In this document: positions 1 to 7,041 of the stretch, piece after piece
Layout of the letters: each line of letters starts with the position of its first letter
Position numbering within the stretch: the first letter of the stretch is position 1
Source: M55B111 sp964614065
GTDB lineage: Bacteria > Bipolaricaulota > Bipolaricaulia > M55B111
DNA: 9,194 nucleotides
Assembly (NCBI GenBank): GCA_964614065.1
Contig: CAZTJJ010000064.1
Span: 1-9,194, forward strand
Direction: 5' to 3'
The notes under the pieces: model-generated
Told to the model about the DNA's origin: nothing
The model's input: only the letters and a program-made list of their open reading frames with translations
The model's database searches: none
Translations under genes and position numbers: made by a program

Positions 1-49
1 AATACAATTTTGTACTAGATATACAAATCATAAACCATTTGGTTATCGA

Positions 50-93
50 GGGGGGGGGGCAACTAACAGTTGATTTAGTTGTCTCCCCTTTTT
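50..93 (+). terminator. G-rich hairpin followed by T-run, terminator-like
   Basis: A run of ten G (50-59) is followed by CAACTAA (60-66), an 8-base loop (67-74) and TTAGTTG (75-81), a perfect 7-bp inverted repeat. The G-run can extend the stem by pairing with TCTCCCC (82-88) if G-U pairs are allowed. T5 follows at 89-93. Hairpin plus T-run in plus orientation fits an intrinsic terminator for a gene lying left of the window, which cannot be seen. Archaeal termination depends mainly on T-runs, so the hairpin may have another role. A G10 homopolymer is also a place where sequencing errors occur. Confidence 0.4.
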
Positions 94-309
94 CATTCTT
101 GTACTAGCTTTAGAGTCAAGAACCCCGCCCCAAGGAGCGGGACTTGTAGAAAAACAGATTTAGCCACGGACTTTGTTCTTTTACAACAAGAAGAGCCAGC
201 AGTCAATTCGGAACTAATGTTGTGTGTGTTCCTAGACCAGTTGAGCGGGGCGAATTGGGTGCTGAAGGTAAACCAGCCCAGATTGTCTGTAACTTGTTCC
301 ATCAATGGG
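93..309 (-). mobile_element. Probable 3' relic of an IS200/IS605-type element (TnpB C-terminal tail)
   Basis: On the minus strand an open frame ends with TGA at 93-95 and reads ...ELTAGSSCCKRTKSVAKSV...LLGAGFLTLKLVQE. This style, a low-complexity tail whose last codons run through a CCCGC/GCGGG hairpin, is typical of archaeal TnpB (OrfB) genes whose 3' end overlaps the transposon right end. None of the TnpB catalytic regions (RuvC-like D/E/D residues or CXXC zinc pairs) is present. Upstream the frame runs into the unrelated ABC-2 permease gene, so only the end of an element would remain. The left limit of the relic is uncertain, somewhere between about 160 and 309. This is recognition by pattern, without a database match; the alternative is chance open frame plus hairpin. 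Confidence 0.38.
117..146. repeat. Hairpin CAAG-aac-CCCGC / GCGGG-a-CTTG, like an IS605 right end
   Basis: CCCGC (124-128) pairs with GCGGG (137-141) around an 8-base loop. Outer CAAG (117-120) pairs with CTTG (143-146), with a small asymmetric internal loop between the two stems. On the minus strand it reads GCGGGGTTCTTGAC, a form often found at the right end of archaeal IS200/IS605 elements, where single-stranded hairpins are recognised by TnpA and where the TnpB guide RNA scaffold ends. Confidence 0.5.
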
Positions 310-1107
310 CTAGGTTCCGATATCTCTGTACTGAAATCCGTAGAGACCAATTGTCAACAAGACCAGGATGCCCCCTAACAATATTCCAATATCAGCAAAG
401 TTGATCCCATTTTTTAGCACTTCAGCTCCATCATAATAATGAAAGACTGAGGCTGGACGTAAAGGTTTTAATTCCTCGACTATTTGAGACATTGAATTAA
501 GTAAATACGAAACGACGGCAATAGTGCTTGCTGAGCCAATACCAATCCCCCTCTTGCTGGTTAAACCACCAAGGGCCAGAACAAGACTTCCAAAAGTCAA
601 GCCCAAGAATACCAGGCTAAAACTTACTTCAGCAAGGGATAGGTAAGAAAGCTTCATTCCGGCGGCGGAAGTTCCTATGATATTGCTTATCCAGAACACC
701 CCTCCGAGGCCACTGATGTCAACTGTCATGGCAAAAAACTTCTGCAAGAAGAACCTAGAACGGGAAATCGGGCCGGAAAGTAATAAGTTCAACGTTCCCT
801 CTTTCTCTTCTCCCGTAATCTCTGAACTTGCAAACGATACCCCAAAGACAATGAAAATTATTGGACCCAGGAGAGGCAATAGCTCTGTGCTCAACCATCC
901 TTCTGGAGTACTTAAATCGTAGACACCCCCGAGAAATCCTTGCATGAACTCGCTTTCCATCATCTTATTCATTCCTGATAGTCCTACTCCCTCTATGGTT
1001 TTGTACATTATGTTATACCAGATTGATAAAAAGAGGATTCCGATCGTCCACCACAAGAACGTCTTCCGCTTGTCTCTTAACGTCTTTAGGAATATGTTGT
1101 TAAACAT
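310..1107 (-). CDS. ABC-2 type transporter permease
   Basis: An integral membrane protein of about 265 residues with six likely membrane segments, the usual size and layout of an ABC-2 permease. The first lies just after the basic N-terminus MFNNIFLKTLRDKRK, and the last near the C-terminus (ILLGGILVLLTIGLYGF) before the closing RRDI-like motif QYRDIGT. The cytoplasmic loop ASSEITGEEKEGTLNLLLSG matches the family's EEKEGTLELLLS signature that contacts the ATPase. I chose the ATG at 1107 rather than the in-frame ATG at 1137 because GGTGG lies 7-8 bases upstream and the start overlaps the ATPase stop by 8 bases (1100-1107), a sign of translational coupling. It should pair with the ATPase encoded just upstream to form an exporter. 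The substrate (lipid, drug, peptide, polysaccharide or sodium) cannot be read from the sequence. The gene looks intact. Confidence 0.88.
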   Translation of the reverse strand: MFNNIFLKTLRDKRKTFLWWTIGILFLSIWYNIMYKTIEGVGLSGMNKMMESEFMQGFLGGVYDLSTPEGWLSTELLPLLGPIIFIVFGVSFASSEITGEEKEGTLNLLLSGPISRSRFFLQKFFAMTVDISGLGGVFWISNIIGTSAAGMKLSYLSLAEVSFSLVFLGLTFGSLVLALGGLTSKRGIGIGSASTIAVVSYLLNSMSQIVEELKPLRPASVFHYYDGAEVLKNGINFADIGILLGGILVLLTIGLYGFQYRDIGT

Positions 1108-2020
1108 GTGCCGACCCACCTTCGTCCTCATCAGCACCTTCGTAATACTTGAGGAAGATCTCCTCCAGGCTGGGTTCGTGGCTGATGATATTGATCACTG
1201 AAAACTCAGCGGCCTTTTTGACTAACCCGTCCAACTCTCCTACCACCTTACATCGCAACAGATGATCCTTTACTTTAACTTCCTGAACTCCGTAGAGATC
1301 TGCAAATTCCTCCTTAGGCGGCGATTCACCAAAATGTATCTCCAGACTTCTGAGGGTTCCCGCTTTCAGGTCATCGACGTCTTCAACAGCTACGAACTCA
1401 CCTTTTCTGATAATACCCACTCTATCACAAATCCGTTCCACTACTGGCAATATATGGGAGGAAACGAAAACCGTTTGATTGTTCTCCCGCGCTTCCTCAA
1501 TTAGCCGAAAGAACTCCTGTTGCATCAGTGGATCGAGCCCGCTGGTCGGTTCATCTAAAAGTAGGAGCCGGGGCTTTCCCATAAACGCCTGTATGAGCCC
1601 AATTTTTTGTTTATTTCCCGACGACAAATCGCTTACCTTTTTGTTTAAATTCGTTTCAAATCGTTCGGCAAGTTCTTGGACGTAGCCCCACTCCACCTGG
1701 CCTCGGATACTACTCAAATAGCGTAATGTCTCTTCGCCAGTTAAGTTTCCGTACAGACTTAGCTCACCCGGTAAATATCCGATGTCTGCTCGAATTACTT
1801 CCCCTTTAAGCCTTGTGTCCTCCCCAAATATTTTAGCTTCTCCCTTTGATGGTCTAATAAGGTCGAGCATGGTCCGGATGGTCGTAGTTTTCCCAGCACC
1901 ATTAGGTCCTAGATATCCGAAAATTTCCCCTTCCTGGACATCAAAGGTGAGGTCGAGTATCCCTCTCTGTTTTCCATAGAACTTTGTCAAGTTGCGGACT
2001 TCAATCACTGGCGTTCTCAT
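1100..2020 (-). CDS. ABC-2 type transporter ATP-binding protein
   Basis: A cytoplasmic ATPase of 306 residues, CcmA/DrrA type (COG1131-like), that powers the permease encoded next. Visible motifs: Walker A GPNGAGKTT (38-46), signature LSSGNKQK (132-139), Walker B LLLLDEP (152-158), D-loop SGLD (160-163) and H-loop His189 in SSHIL. The usual Q-loop glutamine is absent: the region reads IGYLPGELSLYGNLTGEETL (80-99), a form found in one branch of these exporters. A C-terminal domain of about 90 residues follows the ATPase core, as in DrrA-like proteins. The ATG at 2020 has GGGGG five bases upstream. It begins 32 bases after the importer ATPase stop, so it is probably in the same transcript, and its last 8 bases overlap the permease start. 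Confidence 0.92.
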   Translation of the reverse strand: MRTPVIEVRNLTKFYGKQRGILDLTFDVQEGEIFGYLGPNGAGKTTTIRTMLDLIRPSKGEAKIFGEDTRLKGEVIRADIGYLPGELSLYGNLTGEETLRYLSSIRGQVEWGYVQELAERFETNLNKKVSDLSSGNKQKIGLIQAFMGKPRLLLLDEPTSGLDPLMQQEFFRLIEEARENNQTVFVSSHILPVVERICDRVGIIRKGEFVAVEDVDDLKAGTLRSLEIHFGESPPKEEFADLYGVQEVKVKDHLLRCKVVGELDGLVKKAAEFSVINIISHEPSLEEIFLKYYEGADEDEGGSAHV

Positions 2021-2052
2021 TGTATCCCCCTATGGAAGTTTGAAAGATGATT

Positions 2053-3597
2053 TCATGGATTTTCAACCTTTCCGCCAGTCATCATGAGCCCCAACTTATT
2101 TCGCTCCGCGTCCTCCCTATTCAACACCCCGACGATTTCTCCTTCGTAGATGACGGCGATCCTGTCGGAAAGGCTAAGAATCTCGTCTAATTTCATGGAA
2201 ATTAGGAGTATCGCTGAACCGGCCTGCCTTTCGTCGACTAACCGCTTTCGAACATACTCGGTGGCTTTCACGTCCAACCCTCTTGTTGGTTGATTGGCTA
2301 TGATGATCCTCGGATCCCGCGAAAGCTCCCGTGCCAGTATCAACTTTTGAATGTTTCCACCAGACAGGTTTCCAAGTGGAGTCTCAGTTGAGGGAGTCCG
2401 GACGTCAAAGTCATCGACCAATTTTTTGCATTCTTTATCTATAGCATAGAAATTCATTAACGTACCATGCGAATACCGTGGTTGAGATACGTCCTTGAGT
2501 ATCAGGTTTTCCTTTACAGTGAACGTATCTACCGTGCCTTCCGCGATTCTATCTTCGGGTATATAAGAAAGACCCTGCTTTAATAGTGAGCCAGGTCCTT
2601 GTCCAGTTACATTCTTTCCATTGACCCGAAATTCTCCCTGCGCCGGTTTTTCGACACCGGATAGTACTTCCGCCAGTCTAGACTGTCCATTTCCCGAAAC
2701 ACCAGCCAAGCCCAATATCTCACCGGAATGAACCCCAAAGTCAATTCCCTTTAGTACTTCCAGGCCAGTTTCGTTTTTTGCTTTGATCCCATTCAATTCC
2801 AAAAGGAGATCTCCGGGTTCGTTAGGTGGTAATTCCAGATCGAAGAGTACCTCCTGGCCGACCATTGATTTGGCCAAACCTTTTTTCGTAGCTTCTTCAA
2901 CGGGAAGTGTTTCTACCACTTTGCCATCTCGCAACACGGTGATACGGTCGCTTAGCTCAAGAACTTCGTCCAGTTTATGGCTAATAAAAATTATGCCCAT
3001 ACCTCGTTCCGTTAATTCCTTGAGGTTTTTGAAGAGTGACTCGGTTTTTTGTGGGGTTAATACGGCAGTGGGTTCATCTAGGATGAGAATCGAGATACCT
3101 CTGAATAGGGCCTTCAAGATCTCGACCCGTTGTTGTTCCCCCACGGATAAGTTTCTAATCTTTTCATTGGGGTTGATTTCTAAACCGTAAGTTTCACTTA
3201 ATTCTACTAACTTTCGAGATACCTTTCTCAGGTCTTGTTTGTACCATCTCAACGACTGAAGACCAAGTGCTACGTTCTCGACGACAGTGAAAGAGGGTAC
3301 CAGCATGAAATGCTGATGAACCATTCCAATCCCGCGATCGATTGCATCAATCGGAGAATCGAATTCAACTGCTTCTCCGTCAACATAAATTCTGCCTTCC
3401 GTGGGGGGGTATATTCCGTAGAGAACTTTCATCAACGTGCTCTTTCCCGCTCCGTTTTCTCCGAGAAGGGCATGTATTTCACCGGATTGTACCTCGAAAT
3501 CGATCGAGTCATTTGCCATGACCCCGGGAAATTTCTTGGTAATCCCTCTGGCTTGCAGGGTCTTTATGCCAGCTTTTTTGTGGGCTACTTCTTTCAT
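2053..3597 (-). CDS. BMP/NupO-type nucleoside ABC importer, tandem ATPase
   Basis: A fused two-domain ATPase of 514 residues, the usual length for COG3845 (YufO/NupO/NupA). NBD1 has Walker A GENGAGKST (46-54), Q-loop Gln95, signature LSVGEQQ (150-156), Walker B LILDEP (171-176) and His207. NBD2 has a degenerate Walker A GVSGNGQS (299-306, no Lys), signature LSGGNIQK (411-418), IIIANQP (431-437, with Asn-Gln in place of Asp-Glu) and SMKLDE where the H-loop His would be. Only one nucleotide site should therefore hydrolyse ATP, which is normal for the family. An upstream TTG at 3684 would add 29 residues, including the hairpin region. I prefer the ATG at 3597, which has GGTG eight bases upstream and a start (MKEVAHKKAG) just before the conserved domain. 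It works with the BMP protein and the two permeases encoded upstream. Confidence 0.93.
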   Translation of the reverse strand: MKEVAHKKAGIKTLQARGITKKFPGVMANDSIDFEVQSGEIHALLGENGAGKSTLMKVLYGIYPPTEGRIYVDGEAVEFDSPIDAIDRGIGMVHQHFMLVPSFTVVENVALGLQSLRWYKQDLRKVSRKLVELSETYGLEINPNEKIRNLSVGEQQRVEILKALFRGISILILDEPTAVLTPQKTESLFKNLKELTERGMGIIFISHKLDEVLELSDRITVLRDGKVVETLPVEEATKKGLAKSMVGQEVLFDLELPPNEPGDLLLELNGIKAKNETGLEVLKGIDFGVHSGEILGLAGVSGNGQSRLAEVLSGVEKPAQGEFRVNGKNVTGQGPGSLLKQGLSYIPEDRIAEGTVDTFTVKENLILKDVSQPRYSHGTLMNFYAIDKECKKLVDDFDVRTPSTETPLGNLSGGNIQKLILARELSRDPRIIIANQPTRGLDVKATEYVRKRLVDERQAGSAILLISMKLDEILSLSDRIAVIYEGEIVGVLNREDAERNKLGLMMTGGKVENP

Positions 3598-3629
3598 CGT
3601 TTTTACACCGGTTTTCGTAATCAAGTTGG

Positions 3630-3672
3630 GCCTGGGGCACCTTAGTGCCACCGGAAGGACGTTGCCCCAGGC
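3630..3672 (-). promoter_or_regulatory. Perfect 10-bp inverted repeat between BMP and ATPase genes
   Basis: GCCTGGGGCA (3630-3639) and TGCCCCAGGC (3663-3672) are perfect inverted repeats around a 23-base loop, within the 94 bases between the BMP stop and the ATPase ATG. In the transcript a second hairpin is possible inside it, GGCAC-TAAG-GTGCC (3636-3649), which shares bases with one outer arm, so the two cannot fully coexist. No T-run follows, so a simple terminator is unlikely. A role as an RNA-stabilising or processing element that favours the binding protein over the downstream ATPase is inferred from its position. Confidence 0.55.
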
Positions 3673-3691
3673 TATAATCTTCAATATCGAG

Positions 3692-4690
3692 TTAAAATTC
3701 GATTTCCCCTTCTTCTATCTTGTTTACCGTTTCTTCCAGCAGTTCCTGTGCCGCCGCGAACTCTGTTTCGCTCAACGCTTGTTCGTTTATGGCAATTGAT
3801 ATTCCTCCGTTTGCAAGTGATGCCGGGAAGACCGTACCTCCGTAAGTACCTTGCTCTATCAAATCAATCATCTTCTTGACGGGTATTGAGAAATCTACGA
3901 CTACGCTGCTGACTACAGTATTTGGAGCTAGTGGAGCTTGATCGACGTCGTACCCAAACCAGATTACTCCTTCTTTCTTTGCCTCGCCTACGGCACCGGT
4001 GACCATCTGGGATGTTCCTGTCAGTACGTCCGCTCCTGCCTGAATATGCGACTTCGCCGTCTTTGCGGCTGCAGCCACATCGCTGTACGAGCCGGTCCAG
4101 GTGACCTTAACTTTGGCCTGAGGCTTCTTTGCCAGAACGCCCCCTTTGAACCCTTCTACGTAGTTCTTAGCATCACCCGACTCGATTGGCCCGATGAACC
4201 CCATCACGTCACTTTCTGATAGCATGGCTGCTATAACCCCGTTGAGGTAGCCTCCCTGTTCGGCATGCGGATCGTAGGCAAAAATATTGTCAATACCCTG
4301 GTCTTCAAATGTTCTTGCCGTTGACCCCCAGGCGAAACTGGTTTCGGGAAAATCGGGGGCAATGTTGATCAGTTCGGCACCATACTGAGAACCGTGAGCA
4401 ATTATCAGGTCAAACCCGTGGTTCGCGTAGTCCCGTATGGCGGTTGCTGCTTCCGATATAACGTACTTATTCTCGGAATACGCGATTTCCATGTTTTCCT
4501 CTCCCATTTCTTCTTGAACCTCTTTAACCGAATCATACATACTCTGGCTCCAGGCCATGTCATTAATGGTACTGGGCATTACAAGTGCAACCCGAAATTG
4601 GTCGTTCTCATCGTTTGCAACAGCCGAAAATACAAGAACAAGTGAAATTACAACAGTCAACATTAAGCTCAACGAAATTTTGTTACTCAT
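3692..4690 (-). CDS. BMP-family substrate-binding protein of a nucleoside-type ABC importer
   Basis: An extracytoplasmic solute-binding protein of 332 residues (PF02608/COG1744, BmpA/Med/PnrA group), usual in length. Residues 1-25 are a signal sequence (MSNKISLSLMLTVVISLVLV then FSAVA) with likely cleavage after Ala25. There is no lipobox cysteine, unlike bacterial BMP lipoproteins, so it is either released and retained by the envelope or held by an uncleaved N-terminal helix. Family landmarks include INDMAWSQSMYDSVKEVQEE, AHGSQYGAELINIAPDFPE, EQGGYLNGVIAAML, GPIESGDAKNYVEGFKGG and VIWFGYDVDQ. Known relatives bind purine nucleosides; the ligand here is inferred from family and neighbours. An excellent AGGAGGT site supports the ATG. 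The gene sits between the second permease and the ATPase. Confidence 0.93.
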   Translation of the reverse strand: MSNKISLSLMLTVVISLVLVFSAVANDENDQFRVALVMPSTINDMAWSQSMYDSVKEVQEEMGEENMEIAYSENKYVISEAATAIRDYANHGFDLIIAHGSQYGAELINIAPDFPETSFAWGSTARTFEDQGIDNIFAYDPHAEQGGYLNGVIAAMLSESDVMGFIGPIESGDAKNYVEGFKGGVLAKKPQAKVKVTWTGSYSDVAAAAKTAKSHIQAGADVLTGTSQMVTGAVGEAKKEGVIWFGYDVDQAPLAPNTVVSSVVVDFSIPVKKMIDLIEQGTYGGTVFPASLANGGISIAINEQALSETEFAAAQELLEETVNKIEEGEIEF

Positions 4691-4697
4691 TGTTTTT

Positions 4698-4704
4698 ACC
4701 TCCT
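4698..4704 (-). promoter_or_regulatory. Strong ribosome-binding site of the BMP gene
   Basis: AGGAGGT on the minus strand lies 7 bases before the ATG at 4690. It is the fullest Shine-Dalgarno match in the cluster, which fits the high level of binding protein such importers need. Confidence 0.8.
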
Positions 4705-4784
4705 GAATACAATGATTTACGGATATCTAGCCTACCTTAAAACCTAAATCGAGATAACTTGGATACCACCTCCCGATAAAATGA
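4705..4784 (-). other. Intergenic leader between second permease and BMP gene
   Basis: At 94 bases in total (4691-4784), this is one of the two large gaps inside the cluster. On the minus strand it contains a TATA-like ATTTTATC (4775-4782) overlapping the permease stop region, then GGGAGGTGG (4766-4774), a Shine-Dalgarno-like run with no ATG close behind it. An internal promoter raising BMP expression is possible, but the match is weak. The orphan ribosome-site-like run may be chance or a trace of a lost small gene. Confidence 0.25.
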
Positions 4785-5702
4785 CTATCCTTCACCCCTT
4801 TCAAAGGGCTTCGTCAGCGCGTCCGGGGAGTAGACTCGCTTTCTCGCGAACGCTGCAAGAACAATAAGAATTACCACGTAGGGTAGCATCAACGTAAACT
4901 CTGATGGAATACCCACACCTGCAACCTGGAGCCAGCTCTTTAAGGCATCTATGGTGCTGAAAAGCAGGCATCCCAGTAGCACCTGATAAATCCGCCACCC
5001 CCCAAAGTATACAAGTGCAACAGCGATAAAGCCCATTCCGCTAGTTAAATTCTGCTGAAATACATTTAGTACCCCAATCGAAAGGGAAGCCCCGGCAACA
5101 CTTGCCAGAACTCCACCTATAATTGCCGTTATATACCTAACACGGTTGACGTTTACTCCAATTGAGTCAGCGGCCTCCGGTCTCTGACCAACCGCCCGTA
5201 CTTTTAAGCCGAACGGTGTTCTGTTGAGTAGATACCAAGCCAAGGGAGCAAGAAGAAAAGAAGCGTAAACGAGCACGTTCTGGGTTAAGATCTCCCCCAG
5301 AACGGGAATCGAGGACACACCCGGTATCACTATATCAGGGAATCCGTCAATCGTCCCCGCACCTCGAAGCGTTACTCCATACAGAAATGTGCTTAACCCC
5401 AAACCAAATATATATATTCCAATTCCACTGATGCCTTGCTCGGCTTTCAGGGTTACGTTTAGAAAAGCGGTGAGCAGGCCAAAAGCTAGCCCTATGCCGA
5501 CAGCACCGATAATACCTAAAAATAAATTCCCGGTCATCCTTACGAATAGAAAAGCAATGTATCCTCCCATCAGCATCATGCCCTCAACACCGAGGTTAAG
5601 TAATCCACTTCGCTGACCGATGGTCTCGCCGATCGCCGCATACAGGTACGGTGCAGCATACTGAAGGGCTGAACTCCCGATGCTAGCGATTATTTGACCC
5701 AT
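4785..5702 (-). CDS. Nucleoside-type ABC importer permease (NupQ/YufQ-like)
   Basis: A membrane permease of 305 residues, BPD_transp_2 family (COG1079-like), with many hydrophobic segments throughout. Diagnostic stretches are the N-terminal YAAIGETIGQRSGLLNLGVE, followed by a GMMLMGG motif, and the cytoplasmic loop GLKVRAVGQRPEAADSIGVN near residues 175-195, the likely ATPase-contact region. The other hallmark, a Gly/Ala-rich IGGVLASVAGASLSIGVL helix, follows it. The ATG at 5702 is backed by AAAGGAGG six bases upstream. It starts 24 bases after the first permease stop, so the two are probably co-translated, and it should form a heterodimeric channel with it. The C-terminus (KRVYSPDALTKPFERGEG) is soluble and typical in length. 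The gene looks intact. Confidence 0.93.
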   Translation of the reverse strand: MGQIIASIGSSALQYAAPYLYAAIGETIGQRSGLLNLGVEGMMLMGGYIAFLFVRMTGNLFLGIIGAVGIGLAFGLLTAFLNVTLKAEQGISGIGIYIFGLGLSTFLYGVTLRGAGTIDGFPDIVIPGVSSIPVLGEILTQNVLVYASFLLAPLAWYLLNRTPFGLKVRAVGQRPEAADSIGVNVNRVRYITAIIGGVLASVAGASLSIGVLNVFQQNLTSGMGFIAVALVYFGGWRIYQVLLGCLLFSTIDALKSWLQVAGVGIPSEFTLMLPYVVILIVLAAFARKRVYSPDALTKPFERGEG

Positions 5703-5708
5703 CGTCTG

Positions 5709-5716
5709 CCTCCTTT
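5709..5716 (-). promoter_or_regulatory. Ribosome-binding site of the NupQ-like permease
   Basis: AAAGGAGG on the minus strand, six bases before the ATG at 5702. It fixes the start codon. Confidence 0.75.
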
Positions 5717-5726
5717 AGTCATAACG

Positions 5727-6809
5727 TCAACTTACTTCATCCCGTTGGGCTTTTCTCGAATGCCGTCTTCTTATGGCTTCACTGGCAACAACAAATACAA
5801 CGACCAATCCGCTCAGTGCCGTGGTCAGAGCTGAAGGAACCTGGACAGCTCTCTGCATGCTGTTCCCTCCGGTATTCAGTGCCCCAAAGAGGAAAGAAGC
5901 AGGTATTGCCCCGATTGGATGAAGTTGACCAAATAGGGCAGCCACAATGCCGTTAAATCCTGCACTGCCCGTAAACCCAAGTGCAGATCCCGTAGTGAAT
6001 AGCCTGTGATAAATTCCGAGTACTTGAACTGCTCCCCCCAATCCAGCAAAAGACCCGGCTAGTGACAGCGACAGGACCTGATACCCACCTACGTTAATCC
6101 CTGCGCCTCTGGCTGCTCGTAAATTTTCCCCTGTGGTCCGGATCCGAAAACCAATAGTCGTTCTCCACAGAAAAATATAGGTGGCGACCGCTAGCACTAT
6201 GACGATGAGAACACCTAGATGTAGCGGCGTTCTTGAAAACCGAGGGAGGAAATACTGAACTGGGATCTGTGCGGTCTGGGGAATGTAGGATCCAAGTTCT
6301 TTCTGAAGGGGATCCATGATCGGTCCCCTCAGTAAATAGTTCATCCCCAAAAAGGCTACGTAATTTAACATGATTGTGCTCAGAATCTCGTTTACGTTAA
6401 AGTACGCTTTGAGCGAACCTGCAATTCCTCCCCAGATTCCTCCGGTAATGAAACTGGCTAGCAGACAGAAGGTAATCATAAGCCATCCTGCACAATTGGG
6501 AAAGGCAAGTGCTATGGCGACCGCAGTCAAGGCACCGACGATTAATTGACCTTGTCCCCCAATATTCAGTACGCCTCCGCGAAACGAAATAATTACTCCT
6601 ATGGCCACAAACAAAATCGGGGTTGCTTTTACAGCTGTATTGATGATAGCTTCCAGGTTGCCAAAAGCACCAACGAAGAGGGCTCGATAAGCTTGTAAAG
6701 GGTTTGCCCCCACGCCGAGCAGAATTACCACACCCAATAAGAAAGCTGCCAGTACTGCAATTAAGGAAGCAAAACCCGTGAGTTTCGTGACTACTTTTCT
6801 CAATCTCAT
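5727..6809 (-). CDS. Nucleoside-type ABC importer permease (NupP/YufP-like)
   Basis: A membrane permease of about 360 residues, BPD_transp_2 family (COG4603-like), the longer of the two channel subunits, as usual in this system. It opens with a basic stretch (MRLRKVVTK) and a first membrane helix, and has the family motif FRGGVLNIGGQGQLIVGA in the second region. The cytoplasmic loop GFRIRTTGENLRAARGAGIN precedes the helix SLAGSFAGLGGAVQVLG. The C-terminus ends in a charged tail (EAIRRRHSRKAQRDEVS). An in-frame GTG at 6818 would add three residues. I prefer the ATG at 6809 because CGGGTG then lies exactly six bases upstream as a ribosome site, whereas the GTG would lie inside that site. It is the first gene of the cluster, so promoter sequences should lie in 6822-7041. 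Confidence 0.92.
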   Translation of the reverse strand: MRLRKVVTKLTGFASLIAVLAAFLLGVVILLGVGANPLQAYRALFVGAFGNLEAIINTAVKATPILFVAIGVIISFRGGVLNIGGQGQLIVGALTAVAIALAFPNCAGWLMITFCLLASFITGGIWGGIAGSLKAYFNVNEILSTIMLNYVAFLGMNYLLRGPIMDPLQKELGSYIPQTAQIPVQYFLPRFSRTPLHLGVLIVIVLAVATYIFLWRTTIGFRIRTTGENLRAARGAGINVGGYQVLSLSLAGSFAGLGGAVQVLGIYHRLFTTGSALGFTGSAGFNGIVAALFGQLHPIGAIPASFLFGALNTGGNSMQRAVQVPSALTTALSGLVVVFVVASEAIRRRHSRKAQRDEVS

Positions 6810-6815
6810 TCTTAA

Positions 6816-6821
6816 CACCCG
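6816..6821 (-). promoter_or_regulatory. Ribosome-binding site deciding the NupP-like start
   Basis: CGGGTG on the minus strand, spaced TTAAGA (six bases) from the ATG at 6809. Its GTG is the competing start codon, which argues that the ATG is used. Confidence 0.6.
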
Positions 6822-7041
6822 AAAAAAAGGGGGCTGTTATATCAATTCAATGCTCAAACTGGAAGCGACTCCTCGTGGAACTATCTACACACAATTTCTA
6901 ACTGATGTAATCTTCTTATTGTGAACTGGTAAATGGGGTAATACTCGTGTATACCACAGACTCTGATCTTTGTCAAGATATAAGCTGGTTCCCTTCTATA
7001 CATCTTGTCACACGGCATTAATTACCATTTGGGTAAAAAAA
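6822..7041. promoter_or_regulatory. Divergent intergenic region upstream of the transporter cluster
   Basis: No convincing gene is visible. On the minus strand two TATA-like runs occur: GATATAAC near 6837-6843, which would give an almost leaderless message for the first permease, and CTTATATC near 6976-6984, which would give a long leader. Neither is compelling. CACAAT (6890-6895) and ATTGTG (6918-6923) form a short inverted repeat, and TTACC/GGTAA (7022-7036) a small hairpin next to an A7 run that abuts the repeat element. A regulator site may lie here but cannot be named. Confidence 0.3.

Noticed and set aside
10..107. TTGTACTAG at 10-18 and 99-107 as flanking target duplication (a CTAGTAC also occurs near 9124)
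   Set aside because: The copies do not flank a recognisable complete element, and the distant one is only a 7-mer match.
79..404. Plus-strand open frames at the left edge
   Set aside because: They run across the IS605-like hairpin and the antisense of the permease end, without a recognisable product.
3598..3684. TTG start for the importer ATPase adding 29 residues
   Set aside because: The extension has no family similarity and covers the hairpin. The ATG at 3597 has a GGTG site at good spacing.
2783..3799. Long plus-strand open frames opposite the importer ATPase gene
   Set aside because: They are antisense to a clearly conserved ATPase and show no recognisable domains or ribosome sites.
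6890..6923. CACAAT...ATTGTG inverted repeat as a regulator operator
   Set aside because: Arms of only six bases with 22 bases between them can occur by chance in this AT-rich region.
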